A DNA stretch of 32,401 nt from contig JAFXMW010000089.1 in NCBI GenBank assembly GCA_017530105.1, forward strand, positions 1 through 32,401, written 5' to 3'. Below, in pieces: positions 17,577 to 24,726 of the stretch (the stretch's first letter is position 1; every line of letters begins with the position of its first letter). The translations under genes and the position numbers were made by a program. The stretch comes from Bacteroidales bacterium. GTDB taxonomy: Bacteria; Bacteroidota; Bacteroidia; Bacteroidales; P3. The notes under the pieces are model-generated. The model was not told the DNA's origin and searched no databases. It was given only the letters and a program-made list of their open reading frames with translations.

Positions 17577-18560
17577 ATGAACACACACGTCAAATATCTC
17601 GGATTAGAACTGAACAGCCCCGTGGTGGCTGGCAGCTGCGGACTCACCGCCGACATTAACAACCTCTGCAAACTCGAAGAATGTGGTGTCGGGGCAGTGG
17701 TGCTGAAATCTATCTTCGAAGAACAGATTATATATGATATTAAACGCAACACCCACATGTACGCGCCCGTGGGCAACTATGGCGACAGCTATGAATACAT
17801 AGCCCAGCATGTGGCAGCCGACTCCGTGGCCAAATACTTCTCTCTCATCCGGGAAGCCAAGCAGAAACTCTCCATCCCGGTTATAGGAAGCATCAACTGC
17901 TTCTCGCACGAGAACTGGATCACCTACGCCAAACAATTCCAAGACTCCGGATGCGATGCCCTCGAACTCAACATGGCCATCATGCCCTTCGACACCTCGC
18001 TCTCAGCCGACGACGTCGAACGCACCTTCAGCAACATCATCCAATCCCTGCGCAAAACCATCTCCATCCCCATCAGCATCAAAGTGGGCTCCTACTTCAC
18101 CGACCTCGCCAAATTCATGCAGCAACTCTCATGGTCCGGCATTCAAGGCATCACCATGTTCAACAAATCGCTGCAAGTGGACATCGACATCGACCACGAA
18201 ACCCTCCGCAACGCCGACTCCCTCACCCAACCCGGTGAACTCTACAACACCCTGCGCTGGACTGCCATCCTGAGCAAAAAATTGCGCTGCGACCTCTGTG
18301 CCACCACCGGCGTCAGCAACGCCCACGACATCGTCAAACTGCTCCTTGCCGGCGCCACCGCCGTCCAAGTGGCCTCATGCCTCTACCGCAACGGCGTCGA
18401 ATACGCCAAGGAGCTCAACGACGGCCTACAGGAATGGATGAAACAGAAAAACTACGAAAACATCGACCAATTCCGCGGAAAACTGGCCCTGAAACAAAAT
18501 GACAAAGCCAGTATGCTCATGCGTACTCAATTCATGAACTACTTCGCCGAAATCAAATAA
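17577..18560 (+). CDS. Dihydroorotate dehydrogenase-like FMN oxidoreductase
   Basis: A 327-residue cytoplasmic TIM-barrel protein of the DHOD superfamily. Family traits: an N-terminal LGLELNSPVVAGSCGLT block, a strand with IPVIGSINC, DALELNMAIMP, a lysine-bearing ISIKVGSYFTD strand, ITMFNKSLQVDIDID, and CATTGVSNAHDIVKLLLAGATAVQVASCLY for FMN-phosphate binding. The FN-K/R-x-x-x-DID pattern is typical of the 'dihydroorotate dehydrogenase-like' branch common in Bacteroidota rather than of true PyrD, so the substrate may not be dihydroorotate. No other pyrimidine genes are nearby. It heads a plus-strand run of genes to 20894 and is preceded by two -7 boxes. Confidence 0.85.
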   Translation: MNTHVKYLGLELNSPVVAGSCGLTADINNLCKLEECGVGAVVLKSIFEEQIIYDIKRNTHMYAPVGNYGDSYEYIAQHVAADSVAKYFSLIREAKQKLSIPVIGSINCFSHENWITYAKQFQDSGCDALELNMAIMPFDTSLSADDVERTFSNIIQSLRKTISIPISIKVGSYFTDLAKFMQQLSWSGIQGITMFNKSLQVDIDIDHETLRNADSLTQPGELYNTLRWTAILSKKLRCDLCATTGVSNAHDIVKLLLAGATAVQVASCLYRNGVEYAKELNDGLQEWMKQKNYENIDQFRGKLALKQNDKASMLMRTQFMNYFAEIK

Positions 18561-18566
18561 ACCCCT

Positions 18567-18617
18567 ATGAGTTTTTACGAACACTCCCAAGACGTGAAGG
18601 AAGAACTCGACAAATAG
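18567..18617 (+). CDS. Possible 16-residue mini-ORF between the DHOD-like and four-helix-bundle genes
   Basis: ATG at 18567 encodes MSFYEHSQDVKEELDK, then stop. It begins 6 nt after the DHOD-like stop, and the peptide is hydrophilic and helix-prone. It could be a small translated peptide, the 5' remnant of a lost gene, or chance. Nothing in the sequence decides between these. Confidence 0.2.
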   Translation: MSFYEHSQDVKEELDK

Positions 18618-18671
18618 CCCGTACAAACAAACAACGAGAAATTAATTATAGTAAAGTAAACATATTACAAC

Positions 18672-19145
18672 ATGGACAACACACAAGAAAAACCCGTGAG
18701 CTTTTTCCGATTCGAAGACCTTCGCATCTACGCCAAAGCCACTGACTACAGCACTTGGATTATCAACAACATCGGTCAGCCCGAAGACGACATGCAGCGC
18801 AACCTGGTCAACTCGCTGTGCCACTCCTCCTACGACATTGCCCTCAATATCGCAGAAGGCTCCTCGCGCAACAAAAACCAGTTCGAGCACTACCTGAAAA
18901 TCTCCAAATCCGCCATCCGCGAATGTATCGTCTTCACTGCCATCGCCGCCAACATCGGCCTCTTCGATGAAGAACGCTGCAACCAATCGCGCGAATACCT
19001 CATGGAACTCACCCGCATGATCGGTGCCCTCATCATCTCCCTGCAACGCGGAAGCTCCCGCCGTCGTGACGAATACGAAACCGAAGAAACACCCAACGAA
19101 GAATCCAACACAAGCGACATCGACAGCATCGACACCGACTTCTAA
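18672..19145 (+). CDS. Four-helix-bundle (23S rRNA intervening-sequence type) protein with acidic tail
   Basis: A 157-residue cytoplasmic protein. Residues about 10-120 match the S23/four-helix-bundle family: FRFEDLRIYAKA, then SLCHSSYDIALNIAEGSSRNKN, then HYLKISKSAIRECI, then a final helix with REYLMELTRMIGALI. The family was first noted in rRNA intervening sequences but is widespread in Bacteroidota as a stand-alone gene of unknown function, probably forming homopentamers. This copy carries an extra C-terminal tail of about 28 residues rich in Glu, Asp, Ser and Thr that the usual 115-125-residue members lack. It lies 31 nt upstream of kdsA and is likely cotranscribed with it. Confidence 0.85.
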   Translation: MDNTQEKPVSFFRFEDLRIYAKATDYSTWIINNIGQPEDDMQRNLVNSLCHSSYDIALNIAEGSSRNKNQFEHYLKISKSAIRECIVFTAIAANIGLFDEERCNQSREYLMELTRMIGALIISLQRGSSRRRDEYETEETPNEESNTSDIDSIDTDF

Positions 19146-19176
19146 CATCTACTCCCACTACCCCCTACTGCCCCGC

Positions 19177-19995
19177 ATGTACCCCATCTTAAAGAATCTT
19201 CACCACACCCAGACCGGCAATTTCTTTCTAATTGCCGGTCCCTGTGTCATCGAAGACGAAAAAACACCGTTCCTGATAGCCGAACAGCTTGTTGCTCTGA
19301 CCGAAAAACTTTGCATACCCTACGCCTTCAAGGCCTCCTACCGCAAAGCCAACCGCTCAAGCATCAACTCCTTTACAGGCATAGGCGACCTCGCAGCATT
19401 AGACATCCTTAAAGCCATCCGCGCGCGCTACAACATACCCGTTGTAACCGACATCCACTCCGAACAGGACGCCGCCATGGCAGCCCCCTACGTCGACGTG
19501 CTGCAAATACCCGCATTCCTCTGCCGCCAAACCTCGCTGCTCGAAGCCGCCGCCAAAACCGGCCGCTGCGTCAACGTGAAAAAAGGACAATTCCTCTCGC
19601 CCGAAGCCATGACCCACGCCGTGGAAAAACTCACCCACTTCGGCAACACCAACGTCATGCTCACCGAGCGGGGAACCACCTTCGGCTATCAGGACCTCGT
19701 CGTCGACTTCCGCGGCATACCCATCATGCAGAAAAACCGCGTACCCATCATAGTCGACATCACCCACTCCCTCCAACGCCCAAACCAAACCTCGGGTGTC
19801 ACTGGAGGCAACCCGGAAATGATTGAGACCATCGGCCGCGCCGCCGTCGCCGTAGGCTGTGACGGCATCTTCATGGAAACACATCCCAACCCCGCCGTGG
19901 CCAAATCCGACGGAGCCAACATGCTGCGACTCGACATGGCAGAAGACCTCCTCAACACCCTTCTGCGCATCCACCGCGCCGCAACAGCCAACTGA
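19177..19995 (+). CDS. kdsA: 3-deoxy-8-phosphooctulonate synthase (Kdo-8-phosphate synthase)
   Basis: Condenses phosphoenolpyruvate with arabinose 5-phosphate to Kdo 8-phosphate, the first committed step toward Kdo for lipopolysaccharide inner core. It is cytoplasmic, 272 residues, normal for the family. The start at 19177 (MYPILKNL) is the first in-frame ATG that gives a family-like N-terminus. Signatures in order: IAGPCVIED, KASYRKANRSSINSF, VTDIHSEQDAA, LQIPAFLCRQTSLL, VNVKKGQFLSP, LTERGTTFGYQDLVVDFR, DITHSLQRPN and ETHPNPAVAKSDGANML. The LCRQT and KKGQF blocks line the substrate site. It is flanked by the four-helix-bundle gene (31 nt upstream) and the exonuclease (35 nt downstream). No other Kdo-pathway gene is in the window. 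Confidence 0.97.
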   Translation: MYPILKNLHHTQTGNFFLIAGPCVIEDEKTPFLIAEQLVALTEKLCIPYAFKASYRKANRSSINSFTGIGDLAALDILKAIRARYNIPVVTDIHSEQDAAMAAPYVDVLQIPAFLCRQTSLLEAAAKTGRCVNVKKGQFLSPEAMTHAVEKLTHFGNTNVMLTERGTTFGYQDLVVDFRGIPIMQKNRVPIIVDITHSLQRPNQTSGVTGGNPEMIETIGRAAVAVGCDGIFMETHPNPAVAKSDGANMLRLDMAEDLLNTLLRIHRAATAN

Positions 19996-20030
19996 AGCCC
20001 CCTCATCAGCCACAACAAACAACAAACCCC

Positions 20031-20894
20031 ATGCAACTCAACCTGCAAAAACCCCTCGTCTTCTTCGACCTCGAAACCACAGGAGTCAATGTCGGCTCCG
20101 ACCACATTGTAGAAATCTGCCTCTTCAAAGTCAACCCCGACCAAAGCACACAGCAACTCCTCCACCGCATCCGCCCCGTCGACGCCGACGGAAACACCCT
20201 CCACATACCCGAATACACCACAGCCATCCACGGCATCAGCGACGCCGACGTGGCCGACAAACCCACCTTCGGGCAACTGGCCGACGAAATAGCAGCCTTC
20301 ATCGGCGACGCCGACCTGGCAGGCTACAACTCCAACAAATTCGACGTCCCCCTCCTGGTGGAAGAATTCCTCCGCACCGGCCACCCCTTCGACCTCAAAT
20401 GCCGCCACCTCATCGACGTGCAGAACATCTTCCACAAAATGGAACAACGCACCCTCAAAGCAGCCTACCACTTCTACTGCGGCAAAAACCTCGACCAAGC
20501 CCATACAGCCGATGCCGACACCATGGCCACCTACGAAGTGCTCCTGGCGCAACTCGACCGCTACCGCGACACCGAATACACCGCACCCGACGGCTCCACA
20601 AGCAAACCCATCGTCAACGACATGGCACAACTGAGCCAGTTCACCACCAACAGCCAATGGGCGGACCTCGTGGGACACATAGCCTACGACAAACAGCACA
20701 ACGAAATATTCAACTTCGGCAAACACAAAGGCAAAACCCTCGAAAGCGTATTCGACAAAGAGCCGGCCTACTACGACTGGATGATGAAAGCCGAATTCCC
20801 CCTTTCAACCAAAGAGTGCATCACCGAAGTATGGAAACGGCGGCAAAACAAAAAAATGCAAGAGCTGAAACTGCACTTCGCCCCGCCGCGCTAA
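20031..20894 (+). CDS. DEDDh 3'-5' exonuclease with C-terminal DUF3820-like domain
   Basis: A 287-residue cytoplasmic nuclease. The DnaQ-like exonuclease domain has the metal-binding acidic pair Asp13/Glu15 in FFDLETTG, then IHGISDADV, then AGYNSNKFDVPLL with the third Asp, then the HTADAD block with His158 and Asp163, so it is of the DEDDh type. It degrades DNA or RNA from the 3' end; its physiological substrate is not evident. From about residue 225 a DUF3820-like module follows (NFGKHKGKTLESV...YYDWMM), a combination common in Bacteroidota stand-alone exonucleases. It is not a DNA polymerase III epsilon subunit by architecture. It is the last gene of the plus-strand run that starts at 17577. 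Confidence 0.9.
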   Translation: MQLNLQKPLVFFDLETTGVNVGSDHIVEICLFKVNPDQSTQQLLHRIRPVDADGNTLHIPEYTTAIHGISDADVADKPTFGQLADEIAAFIGDADLAGYNSNKFDVPLLVEEFLRTGHPFDLKCRHLIDVQNIFHKMEQRTLKAAYHFYCGKNLDQAHTADADTMATYEVLLAQLDRYRDTEYTAPDGSTSKPIVNDMAQLSQFTTNSQWADLVGHIAYDKQHNEIFNFGKHKGKTLESVFDKEPAYYDWMMKAEFPLSTKECITEVWKRRQNKKMQELKLHFAPPR

Positions 20895-21239
20895 CCACCC
20901 CAACCCCATCACCGCCACCAAGCCAGGCAGCAGGCTTCAGCCCACTGCCCTGTAAGTTATTGACATTCCATCCATAGCCCATTCCTCCCCTACTCCACAC
21001 AAAGCAAGAAAAACCGTCCCGGCAAACAGCAGGTTCGCTCGTTCACCCACACTTCAGCATCAGTTCTCCCATATTTCTCCCATCCACGATGGGAGAAATA
21101 TGGGAGAACTGACGCAGTACGAGCGAAGCCACACAAAGGCAAGGCCAATCCGAAACAATGCGGAAAAGAGCGTTCAATCCCTCGGAAAGAGCCACTATCT
21201 GCTACCCTGCAGGCAGGATTCGGCAGGAGCGGGAGGAAT
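20895..21239. other. Gene-free stretch with a large palindrome
   Basis: No believable ORF on either strand. A short AAGCC/GGCTT hairpin lies near 20928-20945, without a T-run. The main structure is the inverted repeat at 21032-21130. The related strings CACACAAAGCAAG (left) and CACACAAAGGCAAG (right) flank that palindrome in the same orientation, so the whole block may be one repeat element. Confidence 0.5.
21032..21130. repeat. Large palindromic element with a perfect 24-bp hairpin core
   Basis: Core: 21060-21083 is the exact reverse complement of 21089-21112 (24 bp, 5-nt loop CCACG). An outer pair, TTCGCTCGT (21034-21042) and ACGAGCGAA (21119-21127), is also perfectly complementary, and GG/CC at the ends adds to it. 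No T-run follows, so it is not a simple terminator. It resembles a MITE- or REP-like element, but no transposase is present. Confidence 0.85.
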
Positions 21240-21267
21240 AAAAAAACCCCCGTTTCACAACGGAGGT
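21240..21267 (-). terminator. Rho-independent terminator of the rpmG-DUF4295 operon
   Basis: On the minus strand a 9-bp stem (ACCTCCGTT with AACGGGGGT, one T-G wobble, 4-nt loop) runs straight into seven T residues. It lies 45 nt beyond the DUF4295 stop codon. Confidence 0.85.
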
Positions 21268-21311
21268 AAAACAAAAGCGTATGAAAAAAATATTATTACT
21301 GTGTTCTGCTA

Positions 21312-21467
21312 TTATTTTTTCTTCAAGAACTCCTGGACCTGATCGGAGGGGATAACGTTCTCCTCGAAGGTGTAGGCGTTGGTTTTGGGAGAGCGAACCA
21401 TGCGGATTACTTTGGCGTAGCTCTTACCTGTAGCGGTTTTAAGGGTTGCAACAACTTTTTTTGCCAT
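21312..21467 (-). CDS. DUF4295 family small basic protein
   Basis: A 51-residue protein found by reading the minus strand from the ATG at 21467: it begins MAKKVVATLK and ends QEFLKKK. It matches the DUF4295 family, a small Bacteroidota-restricted protein encoded directly after rpmG. It is Lys-rich, which together with its position suggests ribosome association, though the function is not established. It starts 18 nt after the L33 stop and is followed by the operon terminator. Confidence 0.85.
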   Translation of the reverse strand: MAKKVVATLKTATGKSYAKVIRMVRSPKTNAYTFEENVIPSDQVQEFLKKK

Positions 21468-21485
21468 AGTTATCTATCTCCTATA

Positions 21486-21674
21486 TTATTTGATTTCCTT
21501 ATGAACAGTCATTTTCTTTAAGTACGGGTTGTACTTTTTAAGCTCCAAACGTTCGGGAGTGTTCTTTTTATTTTTGGTGGTGACATAGCGGCTCATGCCG
21601 GGGACACCGCTATTTTTTTGCTCGGTGCATTCAAGGATTACCTGCACTCTTGCGTCTTTGTTTTTCTTTGCCAT
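21486..21674 (-). CDS. rpmG: Large ribosomal subunit protein bL33
   Basis: A 62-residue basic ribosomal protein beginning [19 protein letters not shown], with [22 protein letters not shown], the diagnostic L33 core, and a C-terminal KEIK. Only one cysteine remains (ILECTEQ) and the C-terminal CxxC pair is missing, so this is the zinc-independent (C-minus) form. It is first in a two-gene operon with DUF4295. Its usual Bacteroidota upstream neighbour, rpmB, is absent; instead a consensus promoter and a leader of about 120 nt precede it. Confidence 0.95.
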   Translation of the reverse strand: MAKKNKDARVQVILECTEQKNSGVPGMSRYVTTKNKKNTPERLELKKYNPYLKKMTVHKEIK

Positions 21675-22026
21675 TTTATTAAACTATTGTTACGTTTATT
21701 TTGAAACGACTTTTGAAGGTTTTTACATTTGTTTGCTTTGATGTCCGGGCTGGTGGAAAGAGCATCAACAATCCGCCGTCCAACTCATAAAAGCGGTTGC
21801 AAAATTACTATTTTTTTTTGGATTATCAAACGTTTTTCTTAAAAAAAATCGACTATAATTTATAATAACATAATTATCAGTTGTATACAAATGAACATTT
21901 TGATTTTTCTGTGGTGTCGTCATGCCTGATTTTTACACAGTTCTACAGGTTTTTAGGGGAAGTGTGAGCGTTTTTGACCTTTGTTGGAATAGTATCGACA
22001 CAATATTGCTGTATTATACTGAATGT
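21675..22026. other. Intergenic region with rpmG leader
   Basis: No ORF of interest. Read on the minus strand, the 120 nt between the promoter at 21800 and the rpmG start contains a GC-rich patch with a possible stem (TTGATG with CATCAA, about 21738-21771), which could be an untranslated leader structure. Further right, 21830-22026 is AT-rich with a 10-bp palindrome TTGTATACAA at 21881-21890. I see no clear terminator for the gene ending at 22027. Confidence 0.4.
21800..21829 (-). promoter_or_regulatory. rpmG: Bacteroidota-type promoter for rpmG-DUF4295
   Basis: On the minus strand: TTG (21829-21827), exactly 19 nt, then TAATTTTG (21807-21800) followed by C. Full match to the consensus. It predicts a leader of roughly 120 nt. 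Confidence 0.8.
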
Positions 22027-23346
22027 CTATTCATTAGCGTATGTTCCGGCAAACTGGTCGTCGTCTTCGGGGTAGAGGTATTCCTCGTCGGCCGGATGAG
22101 CCGGGACGGAGTCTTTCTTGACATATTCCCATCCACGGGGAGGACGTTTGCAGTTGCTGACACTTCCCTGGATGTAGGCTATCTCCTCTTCGGTGATTTC
22201 ATTGTCGCCGGGGATGAAACGCTGCCTCCAGAAGGGGAAGTCCTCGGCCAATTCGCCGGAGTAGTAGAAGTCGAACCCTATGGCACCGAAGGTATAGGTT
22301 TGTCCATGTATCTTGATATGACTGCCACCGCAAACAGGGTTGGGCTTGGGAACAGATTGGGAGAAGCCGACATTGAAGAGGGTGAAGAGAATGTCGGGAC
22401 GGTCGCTGATGTCGTAGCCGGCACGTTGCCACTGGAGCATGGTTTGGTGGAGGATACAGGCAGTGTAGAGGTAGGAGTAGAGGTGGTTGCGATAGTCGAC
22501 CAAACGATTGTAGCGTTCGTCCTCCTGTGCTTTTCCCTGCACGGTGTAGTCGAGGAGGTGTTCATAGCGCGGCCCCATGTAGAAGGGCGAGGAGGGGTCT
22601 TTGAGGTGTTCCTCGATGGCCTTGGCGGTGGAGATTTTGATGCCGTTGACACCGTAGGAGAATTGCGACTGGACGTTGAGCACCTTGACGGGGCCAAGGT
22701 ATTGTTTGACTGTTTCGCGCGCGGTGTTGAAGAGGCGTATTTGTTCACCGATGAGACAGCCGACAATGAGTCGGGGTTCGACTCCGGTGAGGCGGCCCAC
22801 TTCCACTATGAGTGCTTTGTCGTGAACAATGGCCTCTTTGAGGGCAGCCCATTCGGGGCTGTCCATCCATGTGATGACGTTAGGTGTCTGGCTCTGGGGG
22901 TAACGGTTTAGGATTTGTTCCACCTGACGGAGAAGGTTGTTGTATTCGTCGAGGTTGTCGATGTACATGGTGGAGGCGGCCATCATGCGGTCGACAAGCA
23001 TGGGATCGTGACCGTATTGCGCGGCGGTGGTGATAAGCTGTGCGTTGACGGGGTAAAACTTGCTGAAGACGGCCAGCCTGACATATTGGCGCATCCAGCG
23101 CTGCTGGATTTGCTCGGTGGTGAGGGTGCTGTCCTTGAGCGATTTCATCTCGTCGATGGAGAGCATATAGCGCGAATTGCGGTCGACAGAGCCCTTGTTG
23201 TTGGTGAAGCCGAGCTGATAGATGGCCCAGGCTGATATGATGGCAAAACCAGCAAGGGCGAAAAGTCCGACAAGGATGTCGAAAATCTTTCGCCCCACGC
23301 TTCGTCTGCGCCAACTACTCAGAGCTATGCCAAGTTTCGAAGCCAT
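22027..23346 (-). CDS. Membrane-anchored protein with a possible lysozyme/transglycosylase-like fold
   Basis: A 439-residue protein with one membrane segment (about residues 21-44) after a basic N-terminus, so the bulk faces the periplasm. I do not recognise a named family with confidence. The arrangement GVEPRLIVGCLIGEQ (Glu201), then SQFSYGVNGIKIST (about 227-240), then DILFTLFNVGF recalls lytic transglycosylase-like or DUF1402-like proteins, where a Glu after a 'pre-helix' and an S-x-G-x-G block form the active site. That comparison is from memory and is weak. The C-terminus is acidic. Its start overlaps the end of nhaD by 22 nt, indicating translational coupling in the yidC-nhaD operon. 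Confidence 0.6.
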   Translation of the reverse strand: MASKLGIALSSWRRRSVGRKIFDILVGLFALAGFAIISAWAIYQLGFTNNKGSVDRNSRYMLSIDEMKSLKDSTLTTEQIQQRWMRQYVRLAVFSKFYPVNAQLITTAAQYGHDPMLVDRMMAASTMYIDNLDEYNNLLRQVEQILNRYPQSQTPNVITWMDSPEWAALKEAIVHDKALIVEVGRLTGVEPRLIVGCLIGEQIRLFNTARETVKQYLGPVKVLNVQSQFSYGVNGIKISTAKAIEEHLKDPSSPFYMGPRYEHLLDYTVQGKAQEDERYNRLVDYRNHLYSYLYTACILHQTMLQWQRAGYDISDRPDILFTLFNVGFSQSVPKPNPVCGGSHIKIHGQTYTFGAIGFDFYYSGELAEDFPFWRQRFIPGDNEITEEEIAYIQGSVSNCKRPPRGWEYVKKDSVPAHPADEEYLYPEDDDQFAGTYANE

Positions 23347-24695
23347 TCTACTTTCTCAAAGAGTGTAACATCCATCAATACAAAGACGATTGCACCGGCA
23401 AGGTATCCCAAAAGGGCTTTGATGGTGATATTCTTAAGGTACCAGATGAAGTCGATTTTTTCCATGCCCATAACGGCCACACCGGCAGCCGAGCCAATGA
23501 TGAGAAGGCTTCCACCTGTTCCAGCACAGTAGGCGAGGAACTCCCAGAAGGGATGGTTCACGTCGAAGATGGCACCGTCAGTGATTGGATACATACCCAT
23601 GACAGCGGCCACCAACGGCACATTGTCCACCACAGAAGAGAGAACACCGATAATGAGGTCGATGATAAAGAAGCCCACCGGCTCGTTCCCCATTTTCATG
23701 CCAAGGAACGTGTTGTCAAGTCCCGAAGCGAGGCTGGCAAGGATGCCTGCATCCTTAAGACAGGCAACAGCCATGAGAATGCCGAGGAAGAAGAGGATGG
23801 TAGGGACATCGATATGCTCCAGTGTGGAGACTGCTGTAGGCAGTTTATGGCCGTCCTTCTCATATTTGCGACTTACAATCTCGGTGGTCACCCAAAGTAC
23901 ACCAAGGCCGAAGAGCATGCCAAGATAGGGAGGCAGATGGGTGATGGTCTTGAAAATGGGAACGAAGATGAGTGCAGCGATACCCATAATAAGAATTAGG
24001 CGGCGGAGGTGTACAGGCACATCCACTCCGCTCTGCTCACTTTCGGGTCTCGTAATGTCGCCCTTGAGTGTAGCTCCCACTACCAGGACAGGCACCGCCA
24101 TGCATACGAGCGAAGCCACCAGTGTTTTCACCATGATATTAATGGTGGTCACCTGCCCGCCGATCCAAAGCATGATGGTGGTCACGTCACCGATGGGGCT
24201 CCATGCACCGCCCGCATTGGCAGCCAGGATAACCATACCTGCAAAGAGCCACCGCTCCTTCTTGTCGGCAATGAGTTTGCTGAGCAGTGCACACATGACA
24301 ATGGCAGTGGTCATGTTGTCGAGCAAAGCCGAGAGGAAGAAGGTGAGAATGCTCAGTTCCCAGAGGAGCTTCTTCTTATTGGTGGTGACAATCTTGTCGG
24401 TAATGATACGGAAACCCTGATAGTCCTCGATGAGGGTCACGATGGTCATAGCGCCAAGCAGGAAAAAGACGATTTCGGCGGTCTCACCCAGATTATCAAT
24501 CAGATTGTCTGTAATGAAAAAGCGCCACTCCGCTTCGTTCAGTTCAGGCTGGAAGAATCCGTGGCAGAAGGAAAAAACAGCCCACAGAGCCGTACCCAAC
24601 AGAAGGGCAGTAGCCGTCTTGTTCACCTTTAGAGGGTGCTCCAAAGCTATACAAGTATAGCCCAATATAAACAGAGATATTAATACAACTACCAT
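23325..24695 (-). CDS. nhaD: NhaD-type Na+/H+ antiporter
   Basis: A 456-residue inner-membrane antiporter exchanging Na+ (or Li+) for H+. About a dozen hydrophobic helices are visible. NhaD/ion-transporter-superfamily signatures include LGAMTIVTLIEDYQGF, FFLSALLDNMTTAIVM, ANAGGAWSPIGDVTTIMLW and SSVVDNVPLVAAVMGM; the two DN-containing helices carry residues expected in the ion pathway. The length is normal. It lies 31 nt after yidC and overlaps the next gene by 22 nt, so the three are probably one transcript. The link with yidC may be no more than shared housekeeping membrane function. Confidence 0.92.
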   Translation of the reverse strand: MVVVLISLFILGYTCIALEHPLKVNKTATALLLGTALWAVFSFCHGFFQPELNEAEWRFFITDNLIDNLGETAEIVFFLLGAMTIVTLIEDYQGFRIITDKIVTTNKKKLLWELSILTFFLSALLDNMTTAIVMCALLSKLIADKKERWLFAGMVILAANAGGAWSPIGDVTTIMLWIGGQVTTINIMVKTLVASLVCMAVPVLVVGATLKGDITRPESEQSGVDVPVHLRRLILIMGIAALIFVPIFKTITHLPPYLGMLFGLGVLWVTTEIVSRKYEKDGHKLPTAVSTLEHIDVPTILFFLGILMAVACLKDAGILASLASGLDNTFLGMKMGNEPVGFFIIDLIIGVLSSVVDNVPLVAAVMGMYPITDGAIFDVNHPFWEFLAYCAGTGGSLLIIGSAAGVAVMGMEKIDFIWYLKNITIKALLGYLAGAIVFVLMDVTLFEKVEWLRNLA

Positions 24696-24726
24696 AGCGT
24701 ATAAGTTTTTTTGAAGTTATTATTTG

